NCBI GenBank assembly: GCA_012295275.1
Contig: CM022665.1
Span: 15,689,476 to 15,753,475, forward strand
DNA from: Chrysomallon squamiferum
Lineage: Eukaryota; Mollusca; Gastropoda; Neomphalida; Peltospiridae
DNA: 64,000 bases
Reading direction: 5' to 3'
Positions 60,801 to 64,000 of this stretch are shown one piece after another. The notes beneath the pieces were generated by a model. The model worked only from the letters and a program-made list of their open reading frames with translations. It ran no database searches and was not told the DNA's origin. The position numbers and the translations under genes were made by a program. Every line of letters begins with the position of its first letter. The stretch's first letter is position 1.

Positions 60801-63313
60801 CTGCTATTACTCCATGAGGTTTTCTGATCAATTAACAGCACTAAGGTAAACTTTATTAGATATTATTTTAACTTAGACACTCACAGTCATTTCTAGATGA
60901 AGATGTTCAAGAGCTGTGTGGATGGTTGATTCTGGACCTCGGTCAACTGTCATAGTGGCCACTTTTTCACCTGATATTTCCATTTTATTATCATCATTTA
61001 AGTCTACATCACCATCATCATCATCATCATTATTTCCAGTTTTGTGAGACTGTTCTTTGAGTTTTCCTTTAGTTACATTAAGTTGTTCGGTCTTCTCATT
61101 AGACTAAAATTGAAAAACATATTTTATTATTTTAGATAAATAAAATAATCTTTATAAAATATTCAGTTATTTCATATAATAGGTTAAACTGGATAAAAAT
61201 TAATAAATTTAACATCTAAGAATATAATCTTATGCTTACAAATATAAACAATCAAAATAAGGTTAAAAATTATTCCCAAATATATACATATACAATCATA
61301 TGCAGATTAAAAAAAAAGAATTAAAAAAAAAAAAAGCAGACACACAAATATGTTCACACACTGAAAATGTACACATATTAATGAAAAAAAGAAGAAAAAG
61401 ATATAAAAACAAAAACATGTTACAAAATAAGTTTTAAATTTATTTTACATAAACATAAACAAATCAGATTTCATCTTCTGTACAACTGAAATAATAAATG
61501 ACATTATTAATTATTTAAATAATTTATTTATTTAATTTTCCCAAAATTCATGTACCCAATTCATAAAATGTTTAATATAAATCTGTACTTTCAACGAAAA
61601 ACTGTATACCTCATCATCTATATTTTTGTCATCCATCATCACATCATCATCTTCACCGACAGGCTCAGATTCTTCTTCCACATCTTTACCAGGCACAGGT
61701 TGTTGTTGTTGCTGTTCATCTGTTGCAATGTCCAGTGTCTGTGCATCATGATGTGTGGATGTGTCTGTTACATGTTCATACAGGTCAGCTTTAGGTTTTG
61801 TGTTTTCATTATCATTCTAGAGAAAAAGGAAAGGAAAAAAAAAGAAGTAAATCAATCAAAAAGACACATCAACCTTTAACTATGAATTCAAAACAAATGC
61901 AAATATGCTGAATAAAATATTCAAGATTCTGATTTTGTTGTCATGAAATCTGAAAACTTTCTATTTCATATTGAAATATCTGCAGAACTTTACTGTAATC
62001 ACACATGTAAAGTTTTGGAATTTACAATTCCAAAAACTAGAAATCTATTAATAAGTTAATACTTCTGTCTGCATGTTTGACAGTTAATTATATGTGACTT
62101 TAAAACAAAAATCTGTTCTAAAAAAGAACCCATATGTAATACTGTTTTTTGTTAAAAGAGATACATGACAGACCATTCTATTTTTTATCTTTTTTGTTGA
62201 CTGGTGCAAACTACTGTTATGAACATTTACTGTTACACGATAGGGATCATACAATTATGTTGATTTAACTTTAATTTAACCTTATTATTAAACAAATTAA
62301 ATAAATAAAATAAAAAAATGTAAAAATAAAGTAAAGTAAAGTGAAGTAAAATATGTAGTTATCATGCAATAAATAATTAAGTATGATCAGTTTCTGGCAT
62401 TATACACATCAACACAAAACAGAAATTTTTGCATCTGCCTACAAGTTTTCACCATGGCTGTAACTAGAATCTTTTGAAATTTGGCAAAAACTGATGTCTT
62501 TGAAGAAAAAGAAATCAGTTATATCTTTCATCTCAATTATGTTGGTAGACTTCATTGGTAACTGTAGACATAAATAAATTAATTCAGTGGATATTGTTTC
62601 TAACTGAATAGAGATTTATATTTTATATTTTTAAAATAAAATCATTGATTAAAAAAATAAAAAAATAAAAATAAACATTTCAGATGAGGCATTTGCCTCA
62701 TTTGCCTCAATGTAGTTATGGTCATGTTCACAGTGCATACCAGTAAGCACCATCATTTTGATTGATTTATTTATTTGAAAGATAAGATGTATGTTTACAA
62801 ACTCACATTTTCAGTGTTTGACTTCTGATCAATTGTTTTCAGTTTCTTATGTTCCTGTTCTGTGGAACCCAAACTTCGGTTTTCATCAGATCTGCCTGGT
62901 CGCCTTTTGTATCGCTGTGAATAAAAAAGAGAAGAAAAAAAATATACATGATAAAGGACAAATTCAAATTTTAAGCAGTTAATTTCTAAAACAAAGATAG
63001 AAAAAAAGAAAAAAAACCAAACATTTTTAATACCAAACATTATTTTAAACAAAACAACAAAAGTATGTACCCCAACCCTGAATGAATGATAACCCCAGCT
63101 CATAAAACATATTGTTTCAATATATTTCTTCAGATAATTTTGTTTTTGTTATTTTTCTCCTAGTTAACAGTTTTGTAAAAAGTAATGATAAAATAATTGA
63201 TCGGTACACACTTTATTACTTTCTTGAGGTGTTACATTATCAACTGTCTGCAGTGAACTTTCACCTTCATGTCCATCCATATTGTCTGCAGTTGACATGC
63301 CTTCACCATCAGT
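56393..63313 (-). CDS. MDN1: Midasin (MDN1/Rea1), C-terminal 12 exons (5' part beyond right edge)
   Basis: Midasin is a giant nuclear AAA+ ATPase that strips assembly factors (Ytm1, Rsa4) from pre-60S ribosomes; its MIDAS domain at the extreme C terminus grips their UBL domains. Reading right to left the exons are 63212-63313, 62807-62914, 61610-61816, 60885-61103, 60574-60663, 60136-60251, 59298-59472, 58651-58724, 57769-57883, 57246-57458, 56843-56890 and 56393-56530. They join to 1,605 in-frame nt, 534 residues plus TAG. Diagnostic motifs are ATKLKGDYRTGKRLNMRKVI, PYIASQFRKDKIWLRRTKPS, the metal site DDSSS, QLLLIVSDGRGLF, ANIFLVFVILDNP and FPFPFYIILRD. All are near-identical in spacing to other animal midasins. 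The gene converges on VPS13. Confidence 0.96.
58651..60251 (-). CDS. Midasin: entry to MIDAS domain with DxSxS motif
   Basis: Exons 60136-60251, 59298-59472 and 58651-58724 (minus strand) encode AAAEAWQQYDAITAGLAQDL, the basic block KRLNMRKVIPYIASQFRKD, then KRQYQIMMAIDDSSSMLDNH and ESLALISNALTLLESGELAI. DDSSS is the DxSxS metal-ion-dependent adhesion site that coordinates Mg2+ and the acidic residue of the UBL ligand; all three coordinating positions are present. The basic stretch before it matches the nuclear-localising, ring-docking segment of the family. Split codons at 60136, 59472, 58651 and 57883 rejoin correctly (K, then S). Confidence 0.94.
60574..63313 (-). CDS. Midasin acidic linker exons
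   Basis: Exons 63212-63313, 62807-62914, 61610-61816, 60885-61103 and 60574-60663 (minus strand) encode about 242 residues rich in Asp, Glu, Gln and Asn. Examples are VEEESEPVGEDDDVMMDD, DEQQQQQP, and five consecutive Asp from a GAT run at about 61010. This is the flexible D/E-rich segment that tethers the MIDAS domain to the ATPase ring. Short conserved islands identify it: RRPGRSDENRSLGSTEQ, KADLYEHVTDTS, HHDAQTLDIATDEQ and LRAELEENVMIWSHQ. All five exons are phase 0-0, so each could be skipped without frame loss. Confidence 0.9.
62453..62726. mobile_element. Degenerate short inverted-repeat element (MITE-like)
   Basis: CATGGCTGTAACTA at the left and TAGTTATGGTCATG at the right are imperfect inverted repeats 274 bases apart in an MDN1 intron. 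GAGGCATTTGCCTCATTTGC lies just inside the right end. No open frame. I recall similar pieces in mollusc sequence but cannot name the family. Confidence 0.45.
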
Positions 63314-63356
63314 CTACAAAAAATGAAGGTAATTTTTACATTTATTTGACAAGTTT

Positions 63357-63432
<76 letters not shown>

Positions 63433-64000
63433 ACTTCATTAATACATATTAATAACTATAATTATCTGTTGAGACTAATACATTTTTTTTTTAAAAGAAA
63501 CAGAATAAAAAGTAATATTATAATTACATGTGAAAAACTGACCATTAAACAAGAACAAACACAAATATACAAATAATAATAATAATATCATCACAGACTA
63601 ATTTTATTAAAATTAATAATAAGATAAAAACTAAAATAATTTGAAAACAATAGCTGAAGAACTAAATCAACAGAAACAGACATAAAGACAGAAATAATCT
63701 TGTTAAAATGCCTATTCATTAAAGTAAAAAAACAAAACAATACCAGACAGACAAAATAAAAAAGGCAAGTTATTCCTATTTCTTAAAAACTAAAAAGAGA
63801 GAGAGATTAAAAATAAAAAGAGAATAAAAAAAGAGAAAAAAAAAAAAGAAAATAGATAAATTTTAGATGTTCATTTCACACTGCACTGAATTCTATAAAA
63901 TAAACTTTTTCCTCTTTTGGTCCAAAATATATACAGGAAAATAGAAGATTTCACATTTTCATCAAATTCTAACCTGTTTTCATAAAACTATAAAAATAAC
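63314..64000. other. Right-edge MDN1 intron
   Basis: Contains the GA microsatellite next to the acceptor and otherwise A-rich sequence. A weak exon-like stretch at about 63974-63990 on the minus strand could not be supported. Confidence 0.55.
63359..63430. repeat. (GA)n microsatellite
   Basis: Thirty-six uninterrupted GA units, 45 bases upstream of an MDN1 acceptor. On the minus strand this is a pure TC tract in the intron. Confidence 0.98.

Noticed and set aside
61550-61879. 109-codon plus-strand frame opposite MDN1
   Set aside because: Antisense shadow of the MDN1 exon at 61610-61816.
62791-62982. 63-codon plus-strand frame
   Set aside because: Antisense shadow of the MDN1 exon at 62807-62914.
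63974-63990. Possible further MDN1 exon on the minus strand next to the right edge
   Set aside because: Only a donor-like AACAG|GTTAGA is visible; the acceptor and frame would lie at or beyond the edge, so it cannot be tested.

Overview
This is a nuclear genomic window from an invertebrate animal, very AT-rich and full of microsatellites. It contains two interrupted genes that converge tail to tail. Nothing is bacterial, and I found no tRNA, rRNA or CRISPR array. Several degenerate repeats (54023-54377, 39914-40016) resemble the body of a SINE that I remember as very common in molluscan genomes, so a mollusc is my best guess. That rests on memory, not on a search.

Positions 512-45037 (+) hold the 3' four fifths of a VPS13A/C-type bridge-like lipid transfer protein. 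I could join 60 exons, including one 21-nt microexon, with GT/AG borders and matching phases. They give one open frame of 7,515 nt (2,504 residues plus stop). The N-terminal chorein end (about 650-700 residues by comparison with the roughly 3,170-residue human VPS13A) lies upstream of the window. The fragment runs from the repeating beta-groove rod through an acidic Ser-rich loop, the VAB/SHR-BD region and the ATG2_C-like amphipathic segment to the C-terminal PH-like domain.

Positions 56393-63313 (-) hold the last 12 exons (534 residues plus stop) of midasin (MDN1/Rea1), the AAA+ ATPase of 60S ribosome maturation. They cover the acidic linker and the complete MIDAS/VWA domain. The 5' part lies beyond the right edge. 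The two stop codons are 11.4 kb apart. The interval holds a decayed mariner-type transposon, SINE fragments, minisatellites and a 230-bp direct duplication, with no gene that I can support.

The most unusual property is the repeat structure. At about ten VPS13 exons the exon edge and its splice site are part of a degenerate tandem repeat, which leaves rows of decoy donors or acceptors in the adjacent intron. Cases are at 7756, 10107, 16566, 24977, 25111, 27633, 30751, 37409 and 40290; at the last exon the stop codon and poly(A) signal are repeated. Other notable items are a 120-bp inverted repeat flanking one exon (a circular-RNA candidate), a 514-bp MITE with 95-bp terminal inverted repeats sitting inside one of the exon-edge arrays, and an intronic 45-bp minisatellite that mimics a 190-codon gene.
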